Positions 37,669-46,560 of a DNA stretch of 64,000 bases are shown one piece after another. Numbering within the stretch: the first letter of the stretch is position 1; every line of letters starts with the position of its first letter. The translations under genes and the position numbers were made by a program. The stretch is taken from the NCBI RefSeq assembly GCF_002196515.1, contig NZ_CP018836.1, positions 186,001 to 250,000 on the forward strand, read 5' to 3'. Below the pieces are notes generated by a model. The model saw nothing but the letters and a program-made list of their open reading frames with translations. It did not search any database and had not been told where the DNA came from. Origin of the DNA: Vibrio gazogenes (GTDB taxonomy: Bacteria; Pseudomonadota; Gammaproteobacteria; Enterobacterales; Vibrionaceae).

Positions 37669-39129
37669 GTGATGTTAGGTGTTGACGGACTAAATCTCGC
37701 AATGATGATCGCCGATTCAGGGTTAATTGATACAGCGGTGAATGAACTGATGGACAACATTCAACTGTTGATCGCAGTTGAGAACCGAGGTGTCAATACT
37801 TCAGTACAAAATCACCTGCTCAAGTGGCGTGGTCAGGTGAAGAAAAGAATGACCAATGTTTGTGAAACGGAGCGATTTCAACAGGAATTAGCGTTATATC
37901 AGGAAGTCATTCATTGGGATGAAAAGACGTTTTTTCAGAAAATTCCTGAGGTGCTACAACAACTCGAATGGCATTCCGCATTTTATACCACTGCCCGTCA
38001 GTTATGTGAGCAAAAGAAAAACTTTAGTAATCCAATGTTTCCTCGTTACTTTTGCGATCAATGGTATAACAGTTTATCCAATGCGCTCAAACAGGCTCAG
38101 GTGATGGAGCTGGAAGCGAATAAAGATAAGGTATTGGACGACTTATATAAACGGATTGAAACACTGCGCTCTATGGATCAAGTCACGGATACCGACGATA
38201 TAAAAAGTATCCGCCGACTGTGGAATATGGCTGGTGCCAAGCTGGGCAAAGTTGATTTGACTGTGATGAAAAAACATGCTGAATTTCTTAAAAAACATAA
38301 GGAAATTCAACAAATCGCAGAAAATCTTGGCCGTATGGCCAGCGAGGTGGATGATCCTGACCTACAGCAGGCAAGTGTCGAAACGTTGCAGTTGGTTGAA
38401 GAACAATCGGATCTCGCTACTGACGATATTGTTGGTGTCCATCAGAGTGATGATCTGAATAAGATTCTTCCCAATGAGATGTTGTTTCTAGCACATCCCG
38501 AGTTGGAAGTGATTTTTTATAAGCATTTGATTGATAAACGGTTGTTGAACTATCGTATGCAGGGAAAGTCACGAACATTATCGAAAGTGACAACGACAAA
38601 ACCAGCCAATGCACAAGTCGATATTGAAAAAGGGCCGTTTGTGGTTTGTATCGATGCGTCAGGTTCAATGAACGGGTTTCCGGAGCAGTGTGCCAAGGCG
38701 GTCGCTTATGCTTTGATGCAGATTGCTCTGGCGGATAACCGGGACTGCTATGTTGTGATTTTCTCAACACAAATTATTACCTATCAATTGACTAAGCAAG
38801 ATGGATTGAGAGAAGTGTGTGACTTTCTGAGTTATACCTTTAAAGGTGGTACCGATCTGGAGCTGGCATTATCGGATGCGATTAAGACCATGCACAGTGA
38901 TCAGTATAAAAATGCTGATTTGGTGGTGATTTCTGATTTTATGGCCCCGAAACCTTCTCAGGAATTAAATGATGCGATCAGCACATTAAAGGCAAAGCAT
39001 AACCGTTTTCATGCGATTAGTCTTTCTCGTTATGGGAACCCACAATTAATGGAAATATTCGATTACAACTGGCGTTATTACCCCGGTATTATCGGTCGTT
39101 TGATAAAAAGTCGTTCATCCGTCAGATGA
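37669..39129 (+). CDS. viaA: VWA-domain protein ViaA
   Basis: ViaA is the partner of RavA, stimulating its ATPase and binding targets through its C-terminal von Willebrand A domain. The 486 residues agree with the 483 of Escherichia coli ViaA. The N-terminal half is helical. The VWA domain (about 320-480) has the metal-ion site motif DASGSMNG and the later T/D sites GGTDLELAL and ISDFMAP. It begins 6 bp after ravA and is followed by a strong terminator shared with the convergent ompV-like gene. Confidence 0.93.
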   Translation: MMLGVDGLNLAMMIADSGLIDTAVNELMDNIQLLIAVENRGVNTSVQNHLLKWRGQVKKRMTNVCETERFQQELALYQEVIHWDEKTFFQKIPEVLQQLEWHSAFYTTARQLCEQKKNFSNPMFPRYFCDQWYNSLSNALKQAQVMELEANKDKVLDDLYKRIETLRSMDQVTDTDDIKSIRRLWNMAGAKLGKVDLTVMKKHAEFLKKHKEIQQIAENLGRMASEVDDPDLQQASVETLQLVEEQSDLATDDIVGVHQSDDLNKILPNEMLFLAHPELEVIFYKHLIDKRLLNYRMQGKSRTLSKVTTTKPANAQVDIEKGPFVVCIDASGSMNGFPEQCAKAVAYALMQIALADNRDCYVVIFSTQIITYQLTKQDGLREVCDFLSYTFKGGTDLELALSDAIKTMHSDQYKNADLVVISDFMAPKPSQELNDAISTLKAKHNRFHAISLSRYGNPQLMEIFDYNWRYYPGIIGRLIKSRSSVR

Positions 39130-39154
39130 TTTTATTGAAAAACAACGAGTGATA

Positions 39155-39188
39155 AAAAACAGAGAGTCTATTGACTCTCTGTTTTTTT
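39155..39188. terminator. Bidirectional terminator between viaA and the ompV-like gene
   Basis: AAAAACAGAGAGTC pairs exactly with GACTCTCTGTTTTT around TATT, giving an A-run before and T-run after, which serves both convergent genes. Confidence 0.9.
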
Positions 39189-39196
39189 CTATGCAA

Positions 39197-39964
39197 TTAA
39201 AAACGATAAGAAATGCCGGCAGTCGTTTGAATCGTGTGACTGGAATCAACCATTGGACTATCTTGAATTTCGTCGGGTAAGACTTGATAACGACTAGCGA
39301 TAAATGCACCTAAGGTATCAGAAACATTATATCTAAATGCGACGCCGAAATAAGGTGTAAGCGCACTACCAGGATCATAATTGGTTAATCCGCTACGTGC
39401 CGATTCGCTTGAGCTAACACCATAATAATGTTGATTCAAATCACTGTTGGTATATTTAATACCTGCTTCAGGAATGATAGTTAATTGCTGAGTAAAAGGG
39501 ATTGGATAGTTATATTGTGCCGAAGCAATCATGCCGCCATCGGTTTCATCGAGCACGTCGATAGCAAGCGAGGATGTGATATTACCAAGCGGGGAACGAT
39601 ATGTATAAGAAATGGCACCCATTGCCGTGCTGTCTCGTTTGTCCAACAATTTCATTTGGCTGTTGTTGGCGTCATCCGGATCGAACTCCTGAGCATAATA
39701 TGATACGGACGCTTGTAACACGTTGTATTCATCTTGATACAAGTAGGCCCCTGCTGAGAGTCCATGAACAAAGAAAACATTATTATCGTAATTGACGATG
39801 GGGAGTGGAAAGACATCCTCATCATAATCTTTATAAGTTGACGTCGAATATGCAGCCCCGAGACCGAGTGAAAAGCCGCTATTTTCTGCAGCATATCCCG
39901 GGAAAGCGATTAAGCATGATGCCGGAATAAGGCATAAAACCCGTTTTAAATATAAGTTTGACAT
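39197..39964 (-). CDS. ompV: MipA/OmpV-family outer-membrane protein
   Basis: This is an outer-membrane beta-barrel of 255 residues in the MipA/OmpV family, which includes V. cholerae OmpV and the Escherichia coli MltA-interacting protein. The signal peptide ends near FPGYA/AENS. Alternating hydrophobic strands and the terminal aromatic motif TTAGISYRF mark a barrel. Typical MipA/OmpV sequence SLGLGAAYSTSTYKDYDEDVFPLPIVNYD is at the mature N-terminus; long stretches of Tyr and Asp are present in the loops. It has its own upstream region of about 400 bp. Confidence 0.85.
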   Translation of the reverse strand: MSNLYLKRVLCLIPASCLIAFPGYAAENSGFSLGLGAAYSTSTYKDYDEDVFPLPIVNYDNNVFFVHGLSAGAYLYQDEYNVLQASVSYYAQEFDPDDANNSQMKLLDKRDSTAMGAISYTYRSPLGNITSSLAIDVLDETDGGMIASAQYNYPIPFTQQLTIIPEAGIKYTNSDLNQHYYGVSSSESARSGLTNYDPGSALTPYFGVAFRYNVSDTLGAFIASRYQVLPDEIQDSPMVDSSHTIQTTAGISYRF

Positions 39965-40104
39965 TAAAGCTCCTGATCACCTAACAAAATTGTTTTTTAT
40001 TATTTACCCTATGTATATAAAGTGTAATTTCTTGCTTTACAGACAGGTCGAGTAAAGACAGTTACATTGATAAAATTACGCTTTTCGAGAGTATCATAGT
40101 CTGT

Positions 40105-40260
40105 ATGATGGTTCAAAAAGATGTGCTTGGCGTGGGTTATCATCAGATATTAATGACGTTCAATGGTCAGTTGAATGATGGTTTATTCAGAGATGTTGAA
40201 TTATTTTTTAGCCTGATGGCAAAAACTTTGGGATTTATTAGAGTCCGGCTTGCCGAATAA
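40105..40260 (+). CDS. Possible small protein, unrecognised
   Basis: This is an open frame of 51 codons from tandem ATGs (40105, 40108) to TAA, reading MMVQKDVLGVGYHQILMTFN at the start. It lies in an otherwise gene-free interval. The composition is protein-like with no signal peptide, but the ribosome site (GAGAG 14 nt upstream) is weak. It is too short for a firm call from sequence alone. Confidence 0.2.
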   Translation: MMVQKDVLGVGYHQILMTFNGQLNDGLFRDVELFFSLMAKTLGFIRVRLAE

Positions 40261-40286
40261 TAAATATGAATCAGTGATACAAATAA

Positions 40287-40312
40287 AATCAGCCTGTTTC
40301 AACAGGCTGATT
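40287..40312 (-). terminator. Terminator of the satP-family gene
   Basis: AATCAGCCTG pairs exactly with CAGGCTGATT around six bases. On the minus strand TTTT follows. It lies about 60 bp beyond the satP stop. Confidence 0.75.
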
Positions 40313-40370
40313 GTGATGATGATATCTCTCACCATCGTTTTATGGGGGGCGTGGGAACGCGGACGTAATA

Positions 40371-40958
40371 CTAAGCCACAGCGGCTTGAACTTTGACCTT
40401 ACGTTTATCACCCACGGGTAAAATTACACGACCATATTCATGGTTGAGCACTTGTGCCATCGCGAAGTAGATCGCACTTGCACCACAGAAAATACCTTCA
40501 AAACCGGCAATCACACCAATCGTTTCATTACCGGTGAAATCATGAACTGCCAATAATGCAAACAGAACTGTCAGAGAGCCGAACACGACTTGTTTGGCTA
40601 TCGGATAACACAAAGAACCAATAAACATAAAGCCGGTGAAAATTCCCCACAATGCAAGGTAACACCCCATAAAGTGAGCAGGACTGGCAGGCAGCCCCAT
40701 TTTGGGCATCACAATCAAACCAACTAAGGTGAGCCAGAATAAACCGTAAGAAGTGAACGCCGTGGTACCGAAGGTGTCGCCACGGTTAAAACACATGATG
40801 CCTACAATGACTTGACTGAGTCCGCCATAGAATATTCCCATAGCCAGAATCATTGAATCGAGAGGGAAGAACCCGGCATTGTGAATATTGAGCAATACGG
40901 TGGTCATACCAAAACCCATTAAGCCAAGAGGGGCTGGGTTGGCTAATTTCATTGACAT
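40371..40958 (-). CDS. satP: Acetate/succinate permease of the GPR1/FUN34/YaaH family
   Basis: This is an inner-membrane carboxylate:proton symporter or channel of 195 residues. It has six hydrophobic helices and the family signature [14 protein letters not shown] near the N-terminus. Also typical are [15 protein letters not shown] and the [11 protein letters not shown] motif. Members form hexamers and carry acetate or succinate. It is transcribed alone with a terminator downstream. The symbol follows Escherichia coli SatP by family; substrate specificity here is inferred. Confidence 0.87.
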   Translation of the reverse strand: MSMKLANPAPLGLMGFGMTTVLLNIHNAGFFPLDSMILAMGIFYGGLSQVIVGIMCFNRGDTFGTTAFTSYGLFWLTLVGLIVMPKMGLPASPAHFMGCYLALWGIFTGFMFIGSLCYPIAKQVVFGSLTVLFALLAVHDFTGNETIGVIAGFEGIFCGASAIYFAMAQVLNHEYGRVILPVGDKRKVKVQAAVA

Positions 40959-41195
40959 GAATACTTACCTTTACAAATAGATGAGGAATAAGCTGTCGCG
41001 ATTGATTGTTTGACAGCATCAAAACGACGCGGATTCTAATACCTCATTAGAGAAAAGCAATATATTTATCGAGCCATTGATAGCGGGAGAGAATGATTGA
41101 AATGAAAGATATCGGAGCCCTGACTCATTCAAATGAGCAGATAAATTTATCAGGAATACAAGCGCACCGTCACCAGTGCGCTTGATTGAATGGTT

Positions 41196-42056
41196 CTATG
41201 GCTTTAATTTTAAAGCGTTATCGATATCTGCTGCGCTATGCCTTTCAGCCAGTTGTTCCCATGTTTCACCCATTGTACGGTTTACAATACGACCGCGCTG
41301 GACGGCTTCACGCGCTTCGATCTGTTTGGCCCAACGGACCACATTTTCGTATGTATGAACTTGTAAAAATTCACCAGCGTTGTATGCCTGACCTAACACC
41401 AGATTGCCATACCAAGGCCAAATCGCCATATCCGCAATGGTATATTCCTCACCAGACACATAAGTGTTTTTTGCCAGTTGCTTATCTAATACATCGAGCT
41501 GACGTTTCACTTCCATCGCGAAACGGTTAATCGGGTACTCTTGTTTTTCATCGGCATACGCATAGAAATGTCCAAACCCTCCGCCTAAAAACGGTGCAGA
41601 TCCTTGTGCCCAAAACAACCAATTGAATGTCTGAGTTCTTGCCGGGCCATTTGCTGGTAAGAACTTGCCAAACTTTTCAGCAAGGTGGACCAATATAGAC
41701 GCTGACTCAAACACGTTAACCGCTTCATCCCCTGAGTGATCAACCAAAGCAGGAATTTTTGAGTTTGGATTGACGGCAACGAATCCCGATGAAAACTGCT
41801 CGGAATCCCCGATGTTAATGAGGTGAGCGTCATATTCAGCTTCTTGAATGCCCAAGGCTAAGAGCTCTTCAAACAGGATGGTGACTTTTTGGCCGTTCGG
41901 TGTGCCTAATGAATAAAGTTGGAATGGGTGCTCACCAACAGGCAGATCTTGCTCAAACCTTGCCCCGGCTTCCGGACGGTTAATATTCGCCCATTGATTC
42001 CCCGAACTTGGTTCATTCTTCCACACTTTAGGTGGTACGTATTGGTTTTCACTCAT
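41196..42056 (-). CDS. yghU: Glutathione S-transferase-family protein YghU
   Basis: This is a glutathione transferase of the Nu class (YghU/YfcG type), with disulphide-bond reductase or peroxidase activity in characterised members. From ATG 42056 it has 286 residues; GGGGAAA lies just upstream, and the extension to 42128 is not family-like. The N-terminus VPPKVWKNEPSSGNQWANINRP is characteristic of YghU. The thioredoxin-like glutathione site includes NPNSKIPALVDHSG and VFESASILVHLAEKFG, followed by the helical domain with YTIADMAIWPWYG. Transcribed alone. Confidence 0.92.
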   Translation of the reverse strand: MSENQYVPPKVWKNEPSSGNQWANINRPEAGARFEQDLPVGEHPFQLYSLGTPNGQKVTILFEELLALGIQEAEYDAHLINIGDSEQFSSGFVAVNPNSKIPALVDHSGDEAVNVFESASILVHLAEKFGKFLPANGPARTQTFNWLFWAQGSAPFLGGGFGHFYAYADEKQEYPINRFAMEVKRQLDVLDKQLAKNTYVSGEEYTIADMAIWPWYGNLVLGQAYNAGEFLQVHTYENVVRWAKQIEAREAVQRGRIVNRTMGETWEQLAERHSAADIDNALKLKP

Positions 42057-42597
42057 CTGAATTTCCCCTTTTCTTTTTGCTTTTGTTGGCAAGCCGAGTG
42101 GCTGAACGTTTACGATACAAAATATCACTCGCGTATTTTGTATCGTGCTTTAAAGCGCATAAACCGTCGAGATTAAAACATATCACATTCAAAGTCTTAT
42201 CAGTTTAAACATGTTTAGTTCATCTGTGGTAATGCGGATATTGGTCATGATAATCCGTTGAATATAGAAGGGGAATCAGTTTGTGAAAAATCCAATAGAT
42301 TCAAAAATCATGTGACATGACATAAAAATATGAAGAGAAAGTGCCTGAACACTTGAAAATGGAATGGCTCTATCACCAGTGCGGAACTGAGGACATGAAA
42401 AGACCGTGAAATAGGGACAGAACGTGGCTGGTTTTTATCCGGATTGTATGTTGTCTATACCAAGGCGCATGTTTATTAGCCATTCGATTGATAATAGAGA
42501 AATTTTTGTTGACCTCGACAATCAATCCGTTAAAGTATGCCTCGTTCTCACGGTTCATACCGATGAGAGGTGGTGTTACCATCGCTTTTTTAGCGTT
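42057..42597. other. Intergenic region upstream of the tRNA pair
   Basis: This 541-bp interval lies between yghU and tRNA-Leu. A candidate tRNA promoter is TTGACC (42509-42514) with TAAAGT (42531-42536) at 16-bp spacing. No credible gene was seen; the open frames here run into tRNA sequence. Confidence 0.4.
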
Positions 42598-42684
42598 GCC
42601 CTGGTGGTGGAATTGGTAGACACAAGGGATTTAAAATCCCTCGGCGTTCGCGCTGTGCCGGTTCAAGTCCGGCCCGGGGCACCA
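42598..42684 (+). tRNA. tRNA-Leu (UAA)
   Basis: 87 nt with encoded CCA. The acceptor stem GCCCTGG pairs with CCGGGGC with one G-U. The anticodon loop TTTAAAA gives anticodon UAA on the stem GGGAT/ATCCC. A long variable arm (CGGCGTTCGCGCTG) and the TTCAAGT loop on GCCGG/CCGGC are as in class II leucine tRNAs. It is very close to the Escherichia coli tRNA-Leu(UAA). Confidence 0.97.
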
Positions 42685-42713
42685 TCTTCAATGTTTTGAG
42701 AATAAAATAATTT

Positions 42714-42787
42714 GGCGCGTTGGCAGAGTGGCTATGCAGCGGATTGCAAATCCGTGGACCTCGGTTCGACTCCGGGACGCGCCTCCA
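42714..42787 (+). tRNA. tRNA-Cys (GCA)
   Basis: 74 nt with encoded CCA. The acceptor stem GGCGCGT pairs with ACGCGCC, the discriminator is T, the anticodon loop is TTGCAAA with anticodon GCA, and the T loop is TTCGACT. It lies 29 bp after tRNA-Leu and is followed by a terminator, so the two are co-transcribed. Confidence 0.97.
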
Positions 42788-42796
42788 TATTGTGAT

Positions 42797-42826
42797 AAAA
42801 AAAGACGCTTTGAGCGTCTTTTTTTA
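42797..42826 (+). terminator. Terminator of the tRNA operon
   Basis: AAAAGACGCT pairs with AGCGTCTTTT around TTG and continues into a T-run, 10 bp after tRNA-Cys. Confidence 0.92.
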
Positions 42827-42865
42827 TGTCTCCGGCACACTGACTTATCGACCCGTCATCCCTAG

Positions 42866-43127
42866 GGGCTGTTGACCTTTCGTAATGGTTTTTGCAGCAA
42901 TTTGTCGTGCATTTAGTCAAGGCAGGTCATGTGAAGTGTAGCGATCTACATGAACTATGACCTAACGCTGGATAAATGAGCGACAAATGCTGCCCAGAGG
43001 GTTCATCTGAACGTGTCTTGCTCTTTGTTACGGGTCATTTGCTTAGGATAGCTAAGCGGCATGCCCCGCGCCGCGATCAATACCCGTTCGGATTGAACAA
43101 AATTCAACCACGAAAGGTCAACAGCCC
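42866..43127 (-). mobile_element. 262-bp non-autonomous IS derivative (MITE-like)
   Basis: The ends are perfect 18-bp inverted repeats: GGGCTGTTGACCTTTCGT at 42866-42883 and its complement at 43110-43127. Each end is flanked by CTAG (42862-42865 and 43128-43131), a 4-bp target duplication. Internally, 42991-43079 matches the remnant at 30816-30903 and resembles a transposase tail interrupted by a one-base insertion. The rest forms two stems: GCAGCAATTTGTCG against CGACAAATGCTGC, and AGGTCAT against ATGACCT. It looks like an internal deletion of a parent IS, with outer ends kept so that it could be moved in trans. The parent family is not identified. Confidence 0.85.
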
Positions 43128-43952
43128 CTAGCGTTCGTCAAAGAAATCCTTATTGCGAATGTATTTACTCATCAAATGATAAGAAAACGGACGAATCACC
43201 CAACTGAGCAGCGAACGACTAAGTCGGATCAAAGTCGGGGTATTTTCATAAATACGCCCGTTATACAGCCAGAGCAGTTTACCGACGTGCCAATAGACAA
43301 ACGGCAATGGTGGTAAAAAGGTCACAATATCGATGTCGCAACAGATACGATAGGTTTTATGTTTCAACGTATACTGCCTGTAGAAGCGCCAGTTGCCGAC
43401 AGCGGGTTGACCAAAGGTAACCACCCGCTTGATACTTTTCGGTACTCTGCGTTCCAGATAGTCCGCGACAACGCATGCCATGGCGCCACCGGATGAATGT
43501 CCGGTCAGTACGACGCGTTTCCCTTGTTCAATCAACGGTAACAAAATCGTTTCCAGCCTTTCCAGTACACTTACACCGAGTCTATCTTCATTGCGAACCG
43601 GCTGGCTTTCCTGTTGTAACAGATAGTACAAACCGGCATGAATATGATAAGGCAGCCCGAGTGGCCGACAGTCTTTCATCCATAACGCGAGATTCAGCAC
43701 CCAGTCACTTACAGAATGAGATCCTTTAAACACGACCACAACTTCGTCTTTTTTGGCGCTCCATAGCACTCTGATCATGGTTTTACCGTATCGATCACGG
43801 ATAACTCGTTGCCCGTTAGGGTCAAAACCATACCGGGTATGCCTGAATATTCGAGGGTAGGCGAGTTTACAGAGTACGGCATAATGTTCGTACTGATATC
43901 GTTTGAGTGGTTTCAAGCCGGTGGCGGATGTCCTGTCGTCTGATCTTTGCAT
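43128..43952 (-). CDS. Class 3 lipase-family protein
   Basis: This is an alpha/beta-hydrolase of 274 residues in the lipase class 3 (fungal lipase-like) family. The nucleophile elbow is GHSSGGAMA (Ser about 150), and DIVTFLPPLPFVYWHVG contains the Asp-His region expected of the triad. There is no signal peptide, although the N-terminus is rich in basic residues. The TAG stop is the complement of the CTAG target duplication of the adjacent mobile element. The insertion therefore falls directly at the stop codon and leaves the reading frame complete. The lipid substrate is unknown. Confidence 0.85.
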   Translation of the reverse strand: MQRSDDRTSATGLKPLKRYQYEHYAVLCKLAYPRIFRHTRYGFDPNGQRVIRDRYGKTMIRVLWSAKKDEVVVVFKGSHSVSDWVLNLALWMKDCRPLGLPYHIHAGLYYLLQQESQPVRNEDRLGVSVLERLETILLPLIEQGKRVVLTGHSSGGAMACVVADYLERRVPKSIKRVVTFGQPAVGNWRFYRQYTLKHKTYRICCDIDIVTFLPPLPFVYWHVGKLLWLYNGRIYENTPTLIRLSRSLLSWVIRPFSYHLMSKYIRNKDFFDER

Positions 43953-44191
43953 TGTCGGCCATCAATATGAAAATTTGATGAAGCGATTGATATTATCTGA
44001 CAATATTCCTGACGTTTGAGTCAGCTCATCGCTTTATCCCTTACGGATGGGATAGCACTTTTGGGCTGACATTTTGTGTAGATAAAGTGGTGCAGATCGA
44101 TAACTTTGTGGTGATCAGGTTTAACGACTTCTGCTATGGTGCTGTTTTTGATTAAAAATCATATTCAAACCGACATGAGAGCTAAACCGAC

Positions 44192-45562
44192 ATGAATGCA
44201 TTCTTAATTGGTGGCACGAGCAGTGGCAGTGGTAAAACGACCCTCACCTTAGGGTTACTACGCGCATTTCGACGCAGGGGATTGTCGGTTCAGCCATTCA
44301 AAGTCGGTCCCGACTATATTGATACTGCATGGCATTCGCGGGTTGCTGGTACTTCATCCAGAAATCTGGACGAATTCATGTTACCGCAGGCGGCATTATT
44401 GAATACGTTTTACCAACGGGTGGCTCAGGTTGATGTCGCGGTCATTGAAGGGGTGATGGGGTTATACGATGGTTACGGCATTGATCCTCACTATTGCAGC
44501 AGTGCCGGGATGGCAAAACAACTGGCTTGTCCGGTTATTCTGGTGATTGACGGAAAAGCGGTATCAACGTCGGCCGCTGCAACGGTACTGGGATTTCAGC
44601 AGTTTGACCCGAGCTTAAATATCGCTGGTGTTATTCTCAATCAAGTCAATTCAGACGGTCACTTCGATTTATTGAAAACCGCCATTGAACGTTATACCGA
44701 CATTCCGGTGATCGGGCGTTTACCGCATCTTAACGCGATTGAATTACCTTCTCGTCATCTCGGGTTGGTCACCGCACATGAACAAGCGAATTATGATGAT
44801 GCTTGGGATCAACTGGCTGATCAGATTGAGCAGCACCTCGATCTGGATTTACTGCTTCAGCTCTCAGCACTGCCACCGGTACCCGTACCTGATGATACGC
44901 TGGCGCAAGCCCTAAAAGGACAAGGAAACGGTCTGACGTTAGCAATGGCTTATGATGATGCTTTTAATTTCTATTATCAGGATAACCTTGATCTCTTGGC
45001 TGCAAGCGGGGTTCGGATTGTTCGGTTCAGCCCTTTGCAGGATGAGACTTTGCCTGATGCCGATCTGATTTATATTGGCGGGGGATTCCCAGAATTGTAT
45101 GCCGAACAATTGTCAGCCAACCAGCCTATGCTGGCAGCATTGAAGCGTGCTCATGAGCAAGGCGTGGCGATCTATGCCGAGTGTGGCGGGCTGATGTATT
45201 TGGGGGAAAGTTTAATCGATCAAGCCGGGCAGCAGTATCCCATGAGTGGTATTTTTCAGGGGTATAGCACGATGACAACTTCGCTGAAGCGATTCGGTTA
45301 TTGTCAGGTGACTGCGAACCAAGATGTGCTGATTGCCTCACAAGATGAGGTGATTTGGGGACATGAGTTTCATTACTCCGAGTTTACGACAGATCTTGTC
45401 CCAGTGTTCACCTGTACCAAGGAACGGGATGGTCAGGTTTTACAGCGTTGGCAAGGCGGGTATCAAGTCAAGAATACACTTGCGAGTTATCTCCATGTTC
45501 ATTTTGGTCAGAATCCTGATTTATTGTTGCATTGGTTCCGACGGGGAAGTGTTCGCCAATGA
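44192..45562 (+). CDS. cbiA: Cobyrinate a,c-diamide synthase
   Basis: This cobalamin-pathway enzyme amidates the a and c side chains of cobyrinate using glutamine and ATP. It has 456 residues with an N-terminal P-loop GGTSSGSGKTTLTLGLL and FKVGPDYIDTAWH, and a C-terminal glutamine amidotransferase-like domain with GGGFPELYAEQL and the catalytic Cys in YAECGGLMYLGE. The stop overlaps the cbiB start as ATGA, so the two are coupled. No cobalamin riboswitch core was seen in the 240 bp upstream. Most Vibrio salvage corrinoids, so this gene implies fuller synthesis. Confidence 0.93.
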   Translation: MNAFLIGGTSSGSGKTTLTLGLLRAFRRRGLSVQPFKVGPDYIDTAWHSRVAGTSSRNLDEFMLPQAALLNTFYQRVAQVDVAVIEGVMGLYDGYGIDPHYCSSAGMAKQLACPVILVIDGKAVSTSAAATVLGFQQFDPSLNIAGVILNQVNSDGHFDLLKTAIERYTDIPVIGRLPHLNAIELPSRHLGLVTAHEQANYDDAWDQLADQIEQHLDLDLLLQLSALPPVPVPDDTLAQALKGQGNGLTLAMAYDDAFNFYYQDNLDLLAASGVRIVRFSPLQDETLPDADLIYIGGGFPELYAEQLSANQPMLAALKRAHEQGVAIYAECGGLMYLGESLIDQAGQQYPMSGIFQGYSTMTTSLKRFGYCQVTANQDVLIASQDEVIWGHEFHYSEFTTDLVPVFTCTKERDGQVLQRWQGGYQVKNTLASYLHVHFGQNPDLLLHWFRRGSVRQ

Positions 45563-46521
45563 GTCTGTTGATTTATTGCTGTGCCTTTATTCTTGACTTC
45601 ATTCTCGGTGATCCGCCTCACTGGCCGCATCCGATCCGGTTGATCGGGACTGCGATTGCCCACACAGAACAAATGATTCGTCGTTTGAGTCGGCATGAGC
45701 GTGTGCTGTATGTGGGCGGCGCCATATTGTGGATTGTGATTGTGGCATTGAGCTGGGGGCTGACTTGGCTGGTGTTGCAAGCTGCCGCAGCGATTCATCC
45801 CTGGGTCGGTGTGGTGGCGTGCGTGTGGTTGGCTTATACCACATTGGCTGGTCGGTGTTTGGCTGACTGTGCCAATCTGGTTTATCGGGCGCAGGGGCAA
45901 GGTGATATTGAAGAGAGCCGTCGGCAATTGTCTTACATTGTGGGGCGGGATACCCGTCGCCTCGACGATGCTCAGATTTCTCGTGCTGTGGTCGAAACGG
46001 TTGCAGAAAATACCGTAGATGGTGTCATTGCACCGATGCTCTATCTGTTTCTCGGTGGTGTGCCGTTGGCAATGGCGTATAAAGCGATCAATACCTTGGA
46101 TTCAATGGTGGGGTACCAGCACGAAAAATACCGGGCGTTGGGCTATGTTTCTGCCAAAATGGACGATCTGGCGAACTGGTTACCTGCGCGTATAAGCTGG
46201 TTACTCTTTTCTGTGGCGGCTTTGTTATTGCGTTACGATGCGCGAGGTGCATTGACCATTGGCTGGCGGGATCGCTATCAACATAAAAGCCCGAATTGCG
46301 CATGGTCAGAAGCGGCTGTTGCCGGCGCTTTGGGGATACGGCTTGGCGGTGCCAATGATTATTTCGGCCAGCGGGTCGAAAAGCCTTGGATTGGTGATCA
46401 TCACCGTATGATTGAGCGAGATGATATCCAGCGCACGATTCGACTGATGTATCTGGTATCGGTGTTAGCACTGTTGGTTGACATCGGTGTATGCTGGACG
46501 ATAGGAATCGGTCTATCATAA
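45559..46521 (+). CDS. cbiB: Adenosylcobinamide-phosphate synthase CbiB
   Basis: This membrane enzyme attaches the aminopropanol phosphate arm to adenosylcobyric acid. It has 320 residues from ATG 45559 (overlapping the cbiA stop); the frame opens earlier at 45532, but that start would lie inside cbiA. Family motifs are DFILGDPPHWPHPIRLIG, VETVAENTVDGVIAPMLY, KAINTLDSMVGYQHEKYR and FGQRVEKPWIG. Several hydrophobic helices are present. It is coupled to cbiA and 40 bp upstream of a Nudix gene. The corresponding cobyric acid synthase gene is in the same window at 55522. Confidence 0.93.
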   Translation: MSLLIYCCAFILDFILGDPPHWPHPIRLIGTAIAHTEQMIRRLSRHERVLYVGGAILWIVIVALSWGLTWLVLQAAAAIHPWVGVVACVWLAYTTLAGRCLADCANLVYRAQGQGDIEESRRQLSYIVGRDTRRLDDAQISRAVVETVAENTVDGVIAPMLYLFLGGVPLAMAYKAINTLDSMVGYQHEKYRALGYVSAKMDDLANWLPARISWLLFSVAALLLRYDARGALTIGWRDRYQHKSPNCAWSEAAVAGALGIRLGGANDYFGQRVEKPWIGDHHRMIERDDIQRTIRLMYLVSVLALLVDIGVCWTIGIGLS

Positions 46522-46560
46522 TGTGATACTGGTGTGAGTATGGCCCGGAGGAAGGATAAG

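Larger units (their letters stand above)
39965..40370. other. Intergenic region upstream of the ompV-like gene
   Basis: This 406-bp region contains the promoter of the minus-strand ompV-like gene, one short plus-strand reading frame (40105-40260, listed separately) and the terminator of satP (40287-40312). Nothing else was recognised. Confidence 0.4.

Noticed and set aside
42866..43127. Structured non-coding RNA or attachment site
   Set aside because: Perfect terminal inverted repeats and exact CTAG duplications identify a transposed element; the tRNA pair upstream is intact and separated by a terminator.
43128..43952. Lipase truncated by the mobile element
   Set aside because: The stop lies in the duplicated target site, so the native stop was probably retained. 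Truncation would need a longer native reading frame, which cannot be seen here.
44041..44191. Cobalamin riboswitch before cbiA
   Set aside because: No B12-box-like core or the needed stems were seen in the upstream region.
45508..45927. 139-codon minus-strand frame opposite cbiB
   Set aside because: It is antisense to the cbiA-cbiB junction, has low-complexity composition, and has no ribosome site.
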